Source: JAJYSO01 sp964495935 (GTDB lineage: Bacteria; Bacteroidota; Bacteroidia; Flavobacteriales; Flavobacteriaceae). Taken from it: a DNA stretch of 64,000 nt. Location: the NCBI GenBank assembly GCA_964495935.1, contig CAZBXQ010000003.1, positions 57,876 to 121,875 of the forward strand, given 5' to 3'. The translations under genes and the position numbers were made by a program. Positions 55,674 to 63,981 of the stretch are shown piece after piece. Each line of letters opens with the position of its first letter. Position 1 is the stretch's first letter. The notes below the pieces were generated by a model that searched no databases, had not been told where the DNA came from, and worked only from the letters and a program-made list of their open reading frames with translations.

Positions 55674-55674
55674 T

Positions 55675-56664
55675 CTAACTCTCATCGATAATCTTAATTA
55701 TCTTGTTGTTTTTTATTTCAAAATGTATCTGACCAAATTTTTGCAAGGGTCGTTTTTCCGGATGAGGTAATTTGGGAAAATACTTTACCCCAATTGTTAT
55801 GTTTGGTAAATTAATGCTCCAAGATGACCTGATTTTAAAATCCTTTCCACATAAATGTTGTTCGAAAGAATTTAAATACTCCTTAAATTGTGTAACCCCA
55901 TCGGTCTCATAGACCGTTTTCCAATTCTCACGTTTGTCGAAAACTATATGTTCATCAAGATTTTTTAGAATATTAATTTCATCAAAGCTATTACAAGCCT
56001 TTATAAAATCCCTTATAATCTTCCGAGGTAATCTCTGTATTTTCCTGATTTCTTTCTTTTTGTTCTCAAGGTATGTGGCAAAGTGATTATCCACCACACC
56101 AGTCATCTTATAAAATCCCGCAATAAACGCCTTCGAAGGAGATTTATATAATTTGTCCTTTAAAATCTCGGCCTCCTTCGTGTTTTTGGATTCAAAATTA
56201 TCCAAAAATAAAAATCCCTTTTCACCGGTTTTTCGATTAATACCACTAACAATATTTACGAAGTAATAGTGCGGGCTGTTTTCAAATAAAACTTTGATTT
56301 TGGGATTAAATTTTTCTGTTTTATTAGTTGATTTTCTTACAAGATACTTCGTTTCATTTAATGGGTTTTCTATTCGCCTTCCCCAACCATCAGTTGATAA
56401 TTCAGACTGATATCGAAATATTTGAATTCTAATCTCTTTTCGCCCTCGTTCTAAATCTGTTGTGAACTCATACCCAGGAAAGGAGTTGAGAATCGCGGAC
56501 TCCAATTCCCATTCTTCATAAGTGCTTGTAAAATTTATCTGATAGCTAAACTCGTATTCCCTGATGTAAATAGGAACCTTTATTTTGCTTTCAATGATTT
56601 TTTGTTCAATTAAATCAATATCAGACTTTCTGTTTACACTTATTGATATTTCTGTTTCAATCAT
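55675..56664 (-). CDS. Uncharacterised 329-residue protein
   Basis: I do not recognise it. The N-terminal 100 residues are a mixed fold (MIETEISISVNRKSDIDLIE). The centre has FVNIVSGINRKTGEKGFLFL, and the C-terminal 110 residues (ACNSFDEINILKNLDEHIVF, later PNITIGVKYFPKLP) look like an NTF2/SnoaL-type cup. It ends 2 bp from the receiver gene in convergent orientation, with low GC, so it is likely cargo. Confidence 0.55.
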   Translation of the reverse strand: MIETEISISVNRKSDIDLIEQKIIESKIKVPIYIREYEFSYQINFTSTYEEWELESAILNSFPGYEFTTDLERGRKEIRIQIFRYQSELSTDGWGRRIENPLNETKYLVRKSTNKTEKFNPKIKVLFENSPHYYFVNIVSGINRKTGEKGFLFLDNFESKNTKEAEILKDKLYKSPSKAFIAGFYKMTGVVDNHFATYLENKKKEIRKIQRLPRKIIRDFIKACNSFDEINILKNLDEHIVFDKRENWKTVYETDGVTQFKEYLNSFEQHLCGKDFKIRSSWSINLPNITIGVKYFPKLPHPEKRPLQKFGQIHFEIKNNKIIKIIDES

Positions 56665-56768
56665 TTATGAAAGGTAATTACTGACAAACTTCAAATCTAC
56701 CTAAATTAAAGGATTCATCAACTTTCAGATGTCATAATGTCCAAACTCAATCGAGTGACGTTCTTTTA

Positions 56769-56952
56769 CTTCTTTTCTTGGGTTGCTTATATTGCAAGAA
56801 AAGAAGACCAAACAAACACAACCTTTTTGACAAAATGTAGAACGGAGGAGATGTGGAGTGGCACATTTTGGCAAAGTGGTTGTCCCTTTTTTAATGCAAA
56901 AATGTGTTTCCGACCGTATCGAGGAATTGCATTTTTGCCGCCCAAATTGGGC
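56769..56952. repeat. Inverted repeats downstream of the PRTRC operon
   Basis: CTTCTTTTCTTG/CAAGAAAAGAAG is a perfect 12-bp inverted repeat (56769-56806). GCAAAAATG/CATTTTTGC (56896-56904, 56930-56938) and GCCCAAATTGGGC (56940-56952) are two more. They lie after the ThiF stop and may end transcription of the minus-strand operon, although no T-run follows. The gap from 56665 holds no gene. Confidence 0.45.
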
Positions 56953-57788
56953 TATTGTGCGACTGGAATAGGCTGTGAACGGAAATCCTTTAGGTTTATA
57001 AAAAATCCTCTGTATTCCGTCATACCATTGCGAAATAATCCCCAAAGTAAAGAACATCCCATTTGAGTCAGTGCTGAATTGATATATAAATCCTGCTTTT
57101 CCAAAGCTTCCGCAAGAGAGCAACTTGGTGTGTCGTCCTTCAACTCGGATTGCCTAAGCAAATCACCGTATTCTTCCGTTACAAAAGGCAGGTTTTCCAC
57201 GGGCTCATATTTTTCTGAATCAGGCTGTTTAATCTCTCCTACGGTAGATAATATTACTTGCCCAGTATATCTATTGTTTCCAAAATCCAACCAATATTTT
57301 GGTTTATCCCTATAGCCTCTGTTATGAGCATTCAATTCCTTCAATATGTCGGCGACCTCAAAACGTGTTTGCACATTATCTACACAAGTAAAAGTGAGAG
57401 TTGCCAAAGCATTTTCAGGTATTTCTTTGAAATGGTTCCTTTCATATTTTCGGTTTTCAGCTTTCCAATTTGTGCCTGTACAACGATTGACCCGATTGAT
57501 AAGTGCTACGGATTTAGGAAGTCCAAGTTCACTTTCAAAAAATCGTTGCCGCCCCAAATTAGCATCGGTGATAATATCGTCATCCCACAAGCGGATGAAC
57601 AAACCTGCGTGCCCCAATTCAAGTAAGCTATGGTTCATCTCCATTAAAGCCGTCAGAACTTTTGAGCCTGTGCCACCTGCTCCGATTAGGTTCACTGTGA
57701 TTGGGTTAGTAGGGTTCAAAAGATAATTGTCCACAAAATGTACTTTGGTTCGATTTTGCTTCTCACAAGTTGTTTTCTCCACATTCAT
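56952..57788 (-). CDS. PRTRC system ThiF-family protein
   Basis: The 278-residue protein has the E1-like nucleotide-binding loop NLIGAGGTGSKVLTALMEMN (33-52), the RLWDDDIITDANLGRQRF region and TFTCVDNVQTRFEVADIL. No catalytic Cys in the usual position was identified. It is the last of the PRTRC genes and overlaps gene B by 4 bp. The set is carried by plasmids and integrative elements and has no established function. Confidence 0.88.
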   Translation of the reverse strand: MNVEKTTCEKQNRTKVHFVDNYLLNPTNPITVNLIGAGGTGSKVLTALMEMNHSLLELGHAGLFIRLWDDDIITDANLGRQRFFESELGLPKSVALINRVNRCTGTNWKAENRKYERNHFKEIPENALATLTFTCVDNVQTRFEVADILKELNAHNRGYRDKPKYWLDFGNNRYTGQVILSTVGEIKQPDSEKYEPVENLPFVTEEYGDLLRQSELKDDTPSCSLAEALEKQDLYINSALTQMGCSLLWGLFRNGMTEYRGFFINLKDFRSQPIPVAQ

Positions 57789-58510
57789 CGCAATAGATTT
57801 TTAAGGGTTTTGTTGTTCTTTTTTAATACTTCCTTTGGAAAAGAATTATTGGTCTTAATCAGGTCTTTCCATACGCTTACGCAATTTCCTTTTATGGGGC
57901 TTTGTCTTCCCAACAAGTGACTGAAATACGAATTGAAAAAATAATATTCCCAAGCTTGCGTAAATTCCTCGACCGAAGCTGAATTTTTAATTTCTATACT
58001 CACTGTTCCCATACATACGCGACCGTCTGTATATACATTGAAAAAAGGTGCATAATATAGTGGTGTTTTTTCTGTCGGTCTTTTATTGTCGAAAAGAGCA
58101 AATACCATTAGACTTTTTTTATTGGCAAACCAAAGCATTGCAGGAACGTGGGCTTTCCCATTTGGTATGCCTAAATTCTCAACAAAATAAAGCTGCCTTT
58201 GTTGTGCTTTGGTGTACCATAACACTGTGGCTTTTTTACTTGGATTGATATGGAGAATAGTTGTAGGCAAAATCCCTTTGGGCTTTAAAAAAGCTTTGTT
58301 CCTTTCCTCATCGGTCTGCAAAGCTTTCGCCAAATTACTTGCTTCTCTTTCAGTCAGTGGGTGGGCATTGATAGGATTTCCATTGTTGTCCATATCAAAA
58401 TGTTCCACATAGGAATCCCTTTGCAATCCATCAGTTTCATAAAAAACCAAAGCGGATTTTGGGTAATATAACTCTCCATAATCTGTGGTAATATCTTTTA
58501 AATTCTTCAT
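57785..58510 (-). CDS. PRTRC system protein B
   Basis: The 241-residue protein contains HPLTEREASNLAKALQ, FLKPKGILPTTILHINPSKK, then VLWYTKAQQRQLYF, the PRTRC-B pattern. It overlaps both neighbours by 4 bp. Function unknown. Confidence 0.85.
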   Translation of the reverse strand: MKNLKDITTDYGELYYPKSALVFYETDGLQRDSYVEHFDMDNNGNPINAHPLTEREASNLAKALQTDEERNKAFLKPKGILPTTILHINPSKKATVLWYTKAQQRQLYFVENLGIPNGKAHVPAMLWFANKKSLMVFALFDNKRPTEKTPLYYAPFFNVYTDGRVCMGTVSIEIKNSASVEEFTQAWEYYFFNSYFSHLLGRQSPIKGNCVSVWKDLIKTNNSFPKEVLKKNNKTLKNLLR

Positions 58511-59667
58511 CTTTTCTCTGTTTTATACTCATATAATAATCCTGTCAAATCATTTAATACAGTAAATAATCGCTTTTCAAAATCTAAATTCATTGTCGTT
58601 ATTTTCCTTCCGTCAAAGTGTTTTTTGATGGACGGTTCTTCAATTTTATCACATTCATTAAATTCATTGTTGATGCTTTCCACAAGGTTCTCATATAACC
58701 AACCTTTTGTTTCAGCTACAAAAGCTATATACTTTTCCATTCCGATTACTTCATCACAGTAATCATAGGGGTTCTGTTCGTATATCTGGGCATTCCTAAA
58801 AATACTCGTCGTAGGGTATTCCTTAAAAAGTGCATAGGCATTTGAAGCTACTTTGAAATATGCCTTATCCAATGAATCTTGGGCCCGAAATGAATTTATT
58901 CGCTTTTCAAATACTTTGAGATTGGCAAGATTATACAGCTTTTGTTCTATCCGGTCCCCAATATTTTCGGATTTTATAAATTCTCTTTTATAGTCTTTAA
59001 TCTCGTGGGTTTCTTCTTCAGATTCTATCCATTCTTTGTGCATTTCATATACCCAATACAGATAACTCTCTTCCTGTCTGTAATAGGGTATATTTACAAT
59101 ATGATAAAGGTAGCTACATACCGATAAGAGTAGTTTTGCCGTATGTCTTCTCTTTTTGTTCTGCAACATTTTAAACAGCGGAAAAATGGGAATGTAATAG
59201 AGAGTGGTATCCGTATCATAACGTTCCGTACTTTCTATATAGGTTTTCTTATCATCTGTTATCAATCGTATATCTTCCCAATTTTCAACAGTCTGTTTGA
59301 GTTTGTTTTTCAAATCCCACATTGCTAAAGCAATATTATAGGGAAAATCAAACTGTTGAGATTGCATCGGAATTATGTGATAATGATTGGCGATAAGGGA
59401 AAGGGACTTATAAAAATCCCTTTCCGTTTTTTCACAAGTTTGTACAGACTGTGCCGTTTTCAGTTTAGGCAGAAATGTACACTTCAGAATACCATTGGTA
59501 GCATTGCTACGGGTACGGATTTCCGCTTGTCTTTCCGCACTTCGTCTGCGTCCTTTGGTCTTTGCATCCATTGTGCAAACTCGCCCAACTGCCCGTGCAA
59601 TTGCCGTTGCCTTTTCTGTTCGGGAACGGTTACCATCCCCGATATTATTTTGCGTTGCATAGTTCAT
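58507..59667 (-). CDS. Uncharacterised PRTRC-linked protein (F position)
   Basis: The 386-residue protein has a basic N-terminus (KTKGRRRSAERQAEIRTRSN) and a helical body (QFDFPYNIALAMWDLKNKLK, SYLYWVYEMHKEWIESEEET). It stands where PRTRC protein F is found in some sets and has similar length, but I see no firm signature. It is translationally coupled to gene B. Confidence 0.6.
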   Translation of the reverse strand: MNYATQNNIGDGNRSRTEKATAIARAVGRVCTMDAKTKGRRRSAERQAEIRTRSNATNGILKCTFLPKLKTAQSVQTCEKTERDFYKSLSLIANHYHIIPMQSQQFDFPYNIALAMWDLKNKLKQTVENWEDIRLITDDKKTYIESTERYDTDTTLYYIPIFPLFKMLQNKKRRHTAKLLLSVCSYLYHIVNIPYYRQEESYLYWVYEMHKEWIESEEETHEIKDYKREFIKSENIGDRIEQKLYNLANLKVFEKRINSFRAQDSLDKAYFKVASNAYALFKEYPTTSIFRNAQIYEQNPYDYCDEVIGMEKYIAFVAETKGWLYENLVESINNEFNECDKIEEPSIKKHFDGRKITTMNLDFEKRLFTVLNDLTGLLYEYKTEKR

Positions 59668-59684
59668 CGTTTTTGATTTTTGGT

Positions 59685-59903
59685 TTAACCTTTAGTGCCC
59701 ATTACACTTTCAAATCTGTACTCGACTGCATCGTCCTTTATCTTCGGAGATGATACTTTGGCAGTAGTCAAAATAGGGTACATATTGGCGTAATAATTCA
59801 TTACGGCTTCCACGCTCCACCGTGCTTCGGGGTCGGTCAGTCTAATTTCCTGTCCTTTGTCTTGGAGTATAAAAACTCTCGGTAATAATGTTGCTAATAA
59901 CAT
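59685..59903 (-). CDS. PRTRC system protein C
   Basis: The 72-residue protein has RVFILQDKGQEIRLTDPEAR and VMNYYANMYPILTTAKVSSP, characteristic of PRTRC-C. It lies 17 bp before the next gene of the operon. Confidence 0.85.
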   Translation of the reverse strand: MLLATLLPRVFILQDKGQEIRLTDPEARWSVEAVMNYYANMYPILTTAKVSSPKIKDDAVEYRFESVMGTKG

Positions 59904-59921
59904 AACTATTGATTTTTGGGT

Positions 59922-60530
59922 TTAATACTGTTTATCTTCTTCGCCTGTGTTATCTAAGGGATAATCGGCTGTCGTTTCTTTTGCCTTTGGCGTTTCGTTC
60001 TGGATGTCAATGACGCCGAATAGGTTTGGCTCAAACTGAGCAGACAAGGTGGTTTTGCGTTTGCGTATTTCGTCTGCTTTTTCGGGAAACTCTGTAATTT
60101 GAGGTACTTTTATCCACGCTTCACGAAACTTGCCCTCTTTCTCCAATTCATCCACTTTTGCCATACCGTTTTTGTACTTCTTGTCTTTGGCTTCCTTTTC
60201 TTTTTTAGCTTTCTCGGCTTTTGCTTTTTCCATTGCCGATTGCTTTTTGACTTCCTCCATTTGTTTCAGGAACTTTTCCATATCCACCATTACACCCGAT
60301 ATGTTTTGTATTGGAGTTTTAATCTGTTCAAAAAAATCCTTGTCAAACTCTTGTGGGGTAGCATTAAAGGTCAATGGGGGAATGAGGTTTTTAGCACTAT
60401 CTCCGCATTGCTCATTGTTGAGCAATACCGTAACGATTAGGTTGTTATGCTCCCCCTTGGAGATGTTCAGTTGCATTACTCCAGTAAAGTCCAACTGTGC
60501 TATTTGATTAAAAAAATTTGTGTTCATCAT
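59922..60530 (-). CDS. PRTRC system protein E
   Basis: The 202-residue protein has an N-terminal FFNQIAQLDFTGVMQLNISK, a central Lys/Glu/Ala-rich coiled coil (SAMEKAKAEKAKKEKEAKDK) and an acidic tail, as in PRTRC-E. It overlaps the small gene upstream by 23 bp. Confidence 0.85.
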   Translation of the reverse strand: MMNTNFFNQIAQLDFTGVMQLNISKGEHNNLIVTVLLNNEQCGDSAKNLIPPLTFNATPQEFDKDFFEQIKTPIQNISGVMVDMEKFLKQMEEVKKQSAMEKAKAEKAKKEKEAKDKKYKNGMAKVDELEKEGKFREAWIKVPQITEFPEKADEIRKRKTTLSAQFEPNLFGVIDIQNETPKAKETTADYPLDNTGEEDKQY

Positions 60531-60732
60531 TCTTAATTTTTAAAGTGTTATTACATTTTTTGATTGCGGTAAGTTTTTCATACATATCCGTCCAATAGGC
60601 TTTTTTCCTTTTGTCGAATTCGGTAAAACTTTTGTTCCTGTGTCTGTATTCTTTGAATTCTGCCGTTATTTTTATGGCTTTGTCAAGGTCTGTGATTTCG
60701 ATTGGGCATCCGTTTAAATCAATGATGTGCAT
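60508..60732 (-). CDS. Small hypothetical protein upstream of PRTRC-E
   Basis: The 74-residue protein (MHIIDLNGCPIEITDLDKAI ...) is hydrophilic and helical. Its overlap with PRTRC-E and its spacing of 13 nt from the gene before it place it in the operon. Function unknown. Confidence 0.6.
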   Translation of the reverse strand: MHIIDLNGCPIEITDLDKAIKITAEFKEYRHRNKSFTEFDKRKKAYWTDMYEKLTAIKKCNNTLKIKNDEHKFF

Positions 60733-60745
60733 TTGTTTTTCGGTT

Positions 60746-61084
60746 TTAATAAGTGATTTCTGCTATCTTGTCAATCCTGCCGTAAATGAAACTGCGTAAG
60801 CTTGTTTTATCAGGGGCATTGTATTCTTGCCAGCTATCGTACTGTTTCACTACATAGGTTTTTAAAATATCCTCGAACCCAAACCGATATCCCCTTAAGG
60901 GAACTGCACTTCTAAAAAATGAATTTCGGTTTACTGCTTCTGCAAGCCAATTTTTTTCGTCTCGGCTCAATTTCTTGCCTTTGTTCAGTTTTTCCCTTAG
61001 CCCATAGACCTTTGAGGTTTTCAGCGTTTCCAATTCGGTTACTTCGTGGCTAACAAATTTTGTGGCTATTACTGCTGTTTTCAT
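60746..61084 (-). CDS. Hypothetical protein in the ssb-PRTRC operon
   Basis: The 112-residue protein has VYGLREKLNKGKKLSRDEKN and SFIYGRIDKIAEI. Proteins of this sort occur beside ssb and PRTRC genes in Bacteroidota elements. Function unknown. Confidence 0.65.
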   Translation of the reverse strand: MKTAVIATKFVSHEVTELETLKTSKVYGLREKLNKGKKLSRDEKNWLAEAVNRNSFFRSAVPLRGYRFGFEDILKTYVVKQYDSWQEYNAPDKTSLRSFIYGRIDKIAEITY

Positions 61085-61166
61085 TGCTAAAAAGTTTTGA
61101 TTATAGTTTACTTTAATTTTAGGCTACCATCATAAAAAGGACGATAGCCTAATGATGATTGTACGG

Positions 61167-61556
61167 TTAAAATGGAAGGTCATTTTCCATTTCTTGTTCT
61201 ATCATACTTCTTTCTACTTGCGCAGTTGGCTGTACGTTTTTGGTCTTTCTGCCTCCGCCGTGTAACTTGATTTGGGAGGTATGAAAATTTAATCCTGCTT
61301 TGGGTTCTCCATCTGCCCCAAGCCAAGCTCTTACGCTCACTCGCCCTGTTAGTTCCACTAAAGTGCCTTTCACTAAAAAGTTGGCTACTTTGGATGAAAT
61401 CCAATAAGAGCAGTTGAAATAAGCAGTTTGTTCGATACGTTCGCCTTGTTTGTTTCTGTAACTGTCGTTCACAGCTACTGAAAAATTCACTACCTCTCTG
61501 TGGTCGTCAAGGATTTTTACGGTGGCATCTCTTGTAAGTCTTCCTGTAATGTTCAT
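61167..61556 (-). CDS. ssb: Single-stranded DNA-binding protein
   Basis: The 129-residue protein has the OB fold (MNITGRLTRDATVKILDD, QTAYFNCSYWISSKVANFLV, VELTGRVSVRAWLG) and an acidic C-terminal tip MENDLPF, the partner-binding tail. It would coat the transferred strand. It is the first recognisable gene of the minus-strand PRTRC operon. Confidence 0.93.
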   Translation of the reverse strand: MNITGRLTRDATVKILDDHREVVNFSVAVNDSYRNKQGERIEQTAYFNCSYWISSKVANFLVKGTLVELTGRVSVRAWLGADGEPKAGLNFHTSQIKLHGGGRKTKNVQPTAQVERSMIEQEMENDLPF

Positions 61557-61865
61557 AATTTTGATTTTAAAGTTTGACGTTTGTTAGGTTTGCTTTTTCC
61601 CGTCCTGCTTTGCTTTACACGCTCCGCTTCGCTTCGCAAATTTTTTTCCAAAACAAAAACCGGAAAAAAGAAAGCAGCAACACCAAGCGGGCGCAGCGTA
61701 AAAACCAAAAGGAAACGGAATAAGTCCCAACGGGTGGGTTTGAGAGGCACGAACAAAGCCATTATGCCGTAGTCTTTTGGTTGGCCTTGTGCGGAGGTCG
61801 CCCGCTATACCTTAGCTGCCTTTTTATCGGTTGATTTGGAAAATATTTTCTAAAAAACTTACTAT
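61557..61865. other. GC-richer leader of the ssb operon
   Basis: Short frames on both strands (61553-61762 minus, 61581-61772 plus) are Lys/Arg-rich and look non-coding. No promoter match is obvious; I see no further feature. Confidence 0.4.
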
Positions 61866-62411
61866 GAAAAATAAAGCAGGTTGCGATAACCTGCGACAGA
61901 GATTTGAAAAGTCCGGCAATGCAGTTGGAGTAGCGTATGTGCAGGAGTTTTCAATTTTTTATAAAAGTAGTTTTTAGCTCTTTTACCGCATTGACCAAAG
62001 GGAGAAAGGTAAATGTGCTTTGGCTACAAAATCCACCATATATGGCAGGTTATGGAAACCTGCAACAGAGATTTGAAAAATCAAGCATTGCGGCTGATGT
62101 GGTGGAAGCGCTGGAGTTTTCAATTTTCTGTTTAAGAAGTGGCCGTTAGCTCTTTTACTGTATCGACCAAAGGGAGAAAGGTAAATGTGCTTTGGCTACA
62201 AAATCCAACATATATAGCAGGTTATGGAAACCTGCAACGGGGATTTGAAAAGTCAAGCATTGCGGCTGATGTGGTGGACGCGCTGGAGTTTTTAATTTTC
62301 TGTTTAAGAAGTGGCCGTTAGCTCTTTTATTGCATCGACCAAAGGGAGAAAGGTAAATGTGCTTTGGCTACAGAAATCTAAACATAAAAGAAGCAGGAGA
62401 TTATCCTGCTT
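61866..62411. repeat. 172-bp tandem repeats, each with a hairpin
   Basis: The anchor GACCAAAGGGAGAAAGG occurs at 61993, 62165 and 62337, exactly 172 bp apart. Each unit also has a hairpin GCAGGTT...AACCTGC (61876-61894, 62045-62063, 62217-62235), a central block with GCATTGCGGCTGATGTGGTG and a tail GTGGCCGTTAGCTC. The first copy is diverged, and a related hairpin at 62391-62411 ends the array. The two small open frames inside the copies (62 of the residues alike) follow from the repetition. Function unknown. Confidence 0.85.
62391..62411 (-). terminator. Terminator of the integrase gene
   Basis: AAGCAGGA/TCCTGCTT is a perfect 8-bp stem with a 5-nt loop; the minus strand continues into CTTTTATG. 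It also resembles the hairpins of the repeats next to it. Confidence 0.55.
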
Positions 62412-62435
62412 GCTTATTATAATATATTGGAACAA

Positions 62436-63692
62436 TTAACTATTTGCAGCTTCTTTAAATATGGCTTCCATTTTACTAAATTTATGGGTTACGGCATCCA
62501 TATCCTTACTAATTTTTTGACTGGTGATTTTAGCATAAATCTGTGTCGTGGCAATGTTTGTATGTCCCATCATTTTGCTAAGACTTTCCAACGGAATGCC
62601 TTCAGTTAAAAACATTGTCCCAAAAGTATGTCTTGCAGTATGAAAAGTTACTTTTTTCTCGGTAATAATTTCAGCATTTTCTATCAGTATTTTCATATGG
62701 TTGTTACAGGTATTATTTGTAGGAACCGGAAATATAAATTCATTTCGGGTTGTACCCTTGTATTTTTCAATAATACCCTTGGGAATCTTCATTAACCTTA
62801 CATTAGAGGCAACATCCGATTTTTGTCTGCGACTGATAATCCATTGATGTCCATCGAAAAAAGTCTGTATATTTTTTTCTGTAAGGTTCTTTATGTCAAT
62901 GTAAGAAAGTCCGGTAAAACAGCTAAAAATAAATATATCTTTTACAAGTTCATATCTTTTATGGGGAACCGGTGTTCGCATTAATTTCTCCACATCTTCT
63001 TTGAGGATATATCCACGGTCTACCTCCTTCATACTGATTTCGTAGTGTTCAAACGGATTCTGACGTATAAGTCCTTTTTTAACCGCCAATGTCACTAATC
63101 TTAGAACAGGTCTCGTATAAACCCAAACCGTATTATGGGCACACTGTTGTTCATACCTTAAATAAAAGTCGAATTCACGGATAAAATCAGGGGTCAGTTC
63201 TCTAAAGGCAATGTCTTTTCTATGGAATCGCTTATTTATAAAATTAGAAAGCTGGTTAAATACAGTTATATATTTACTGAGAGTTCTTTCTGAACGCTGT
63301 CCATTGGCAACCAGTTTTTCAAATTCATTATTGTGGTTTTTAAATACTTTCAATAGTGCGTCATCCATCACACCAACTCCCAAAAAAGATAACTTTACTT
63401 TCTGCGCCGTAGCAAATCCCTCGTTTTTCATCATATCGTTATAAATGGTATCGATACGACTTCGAATGCTGTCTAATTTTTGATTGATACTTAAAGCCTT
63501 GGCACTTTTACCGGTAACCCGGCTGTATTTTAAATCCCATTTATTTGGATTTATTTCCAGTTTTGTTCCGAAAGCCCTTCGCTTGCCATTAATAGTAATA
63601 CGCGCCATAATGGCGACATTCCCATTTTTTTTCGGCTCGTTTTTCTTGAGGTAAAAAAGTAGTTTGAATGTAGATCTTTTAGTTTGTTTCAT
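62436..63692 (-). CDS. IntDOT-like tyrosine recombinase
   Basis: The 418-residue integrase has an arm-binding and SAM-like N-terminal part (GKRRAFGTKLEINPNKWD) and a C-terminal catalytic domain. Visible are FTGLSYIDIKNL, where Ser263 stands in place of the first catalytic Arg as in IntDOT, HTARHTF (His351, Arg354), GHTNIATTQIY (His377) and the nucleophile Tyr386. It should integrate the element with few sequence demands and excise it with the HTH proteins. Confidence 0.92.
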   Translation of the reverse strand: MKQTKRSTFKLLFYLKKNEPKKNGNVAIMARITINGKRRAFGTKLEINPNKWDLKYSRVTGKSAKALSINQKLDSIRSRIDTIYNDMMKNEGFATAQKVKLSFLGVGVMDDALLKVFKNHNNEFEKLVANGQRSERTLSKYITVFNQLSNFINKRFHRKDIAFRELTPDFIREFDFYLRYEQQCAHNTVWVYTRPVLRLVTLAVKKGLIRQNPFEHYEISMKEVDRGYILKEDVEKLMRTPVPHKRYELVKDIFIFSCFTGLSYIDIKNLTEKNIQTFFDGHQWIISRRQKSDVASNVRLMKIPKGIIEKYKGTTRNEFIFPVPTNNTCNNHMKILIENAEIITEKKVTFHTARHTFGTMFLTEGIPLESLSKMMGHTNIATTQIYAKITSQKISKDMDAVTHKFSKMEAIFKEAANS

Positions 63693-63925
63693 AACTCAAA
63701 TCTTTAATAGTTAAAATTAAATTACATTGAGTTACAAGGCACTATGAAAAAGAAGGCAAAACGCTGAAATATAGTCGGTTATGCAAATAACCCCTAATTT
63801 AGAATAGGTAACCATTTAGGAACCTAACTTGATCATAAAAGGGCGAAAACCTATAAGACATCGACTTCCATTTTTAGACTACAACTTTTGAAAGCATTGT
63901 ATATAAAGGGTTTTAACCATTTTGC

Positions 63926-63935
63926 TTACTTTTGC
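63926..63935 (+). promoter_or_regulatory. Candidate attR core overlapping a promoter
   Basis: TTACTTTTGC matches the IntDOT core GTAnnTTTGC in nine of ten positions. Its TACTTTTG is also a perfect TAnnTTTG -7 element for the plus-strand gene at 63982. The rest of the 289-nt gap holds only A/T-rich DNA. Confidence 0.4.
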
Positions 63936-63981
63936 TTTTTACTTAGTATTTTTACGGATAAACCACAAATTATAAAGGGGT

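Larger units (their letters stand above)
22375..63935. mobile_element. Integrative and conjugative element, CTnDOT-like tra set
   Basis: The region contains an IntDOT-like integrase at the right end, MobA/MobB/coupling protein, a TraE-TraQ mating operon, excisionase-like HTH proteins, ssb, PRTRC genes and cargo. Both ends are inferred, not proven. The left boundary lies after the PAP2 promoter and before the coupling-protein stop at 22512. The right boundary lies between the integrase start (63692) and the plus-strand gene at 63982. A TTTGC core occurs at 22375-22379 and at 63931-63935, as expected for IntDOT-type recombination, but TTTGC is short and common. Confidence 0.8.

Noticed and set aside
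56725..57123. 132-residue minus-strand frame at the end of the PRTRC operon
   Set aside because: It overlaps the ThiF gene on the same strand in another frame and has no protein character.
61553..61762. 69-residue minus-strand frame overlapping the ssb start
   Set aside because: Basic low-complexity product mirrored by a similar frame on the other strand; more likely a GC-rich leader.
61937..62321. Two similar small plus-strand frames (70 and 60 residues)
   Set aside because: Their similarity is explained by the 172-bp DNA repeat; the frame is not kept through all copies and there is no start signal.
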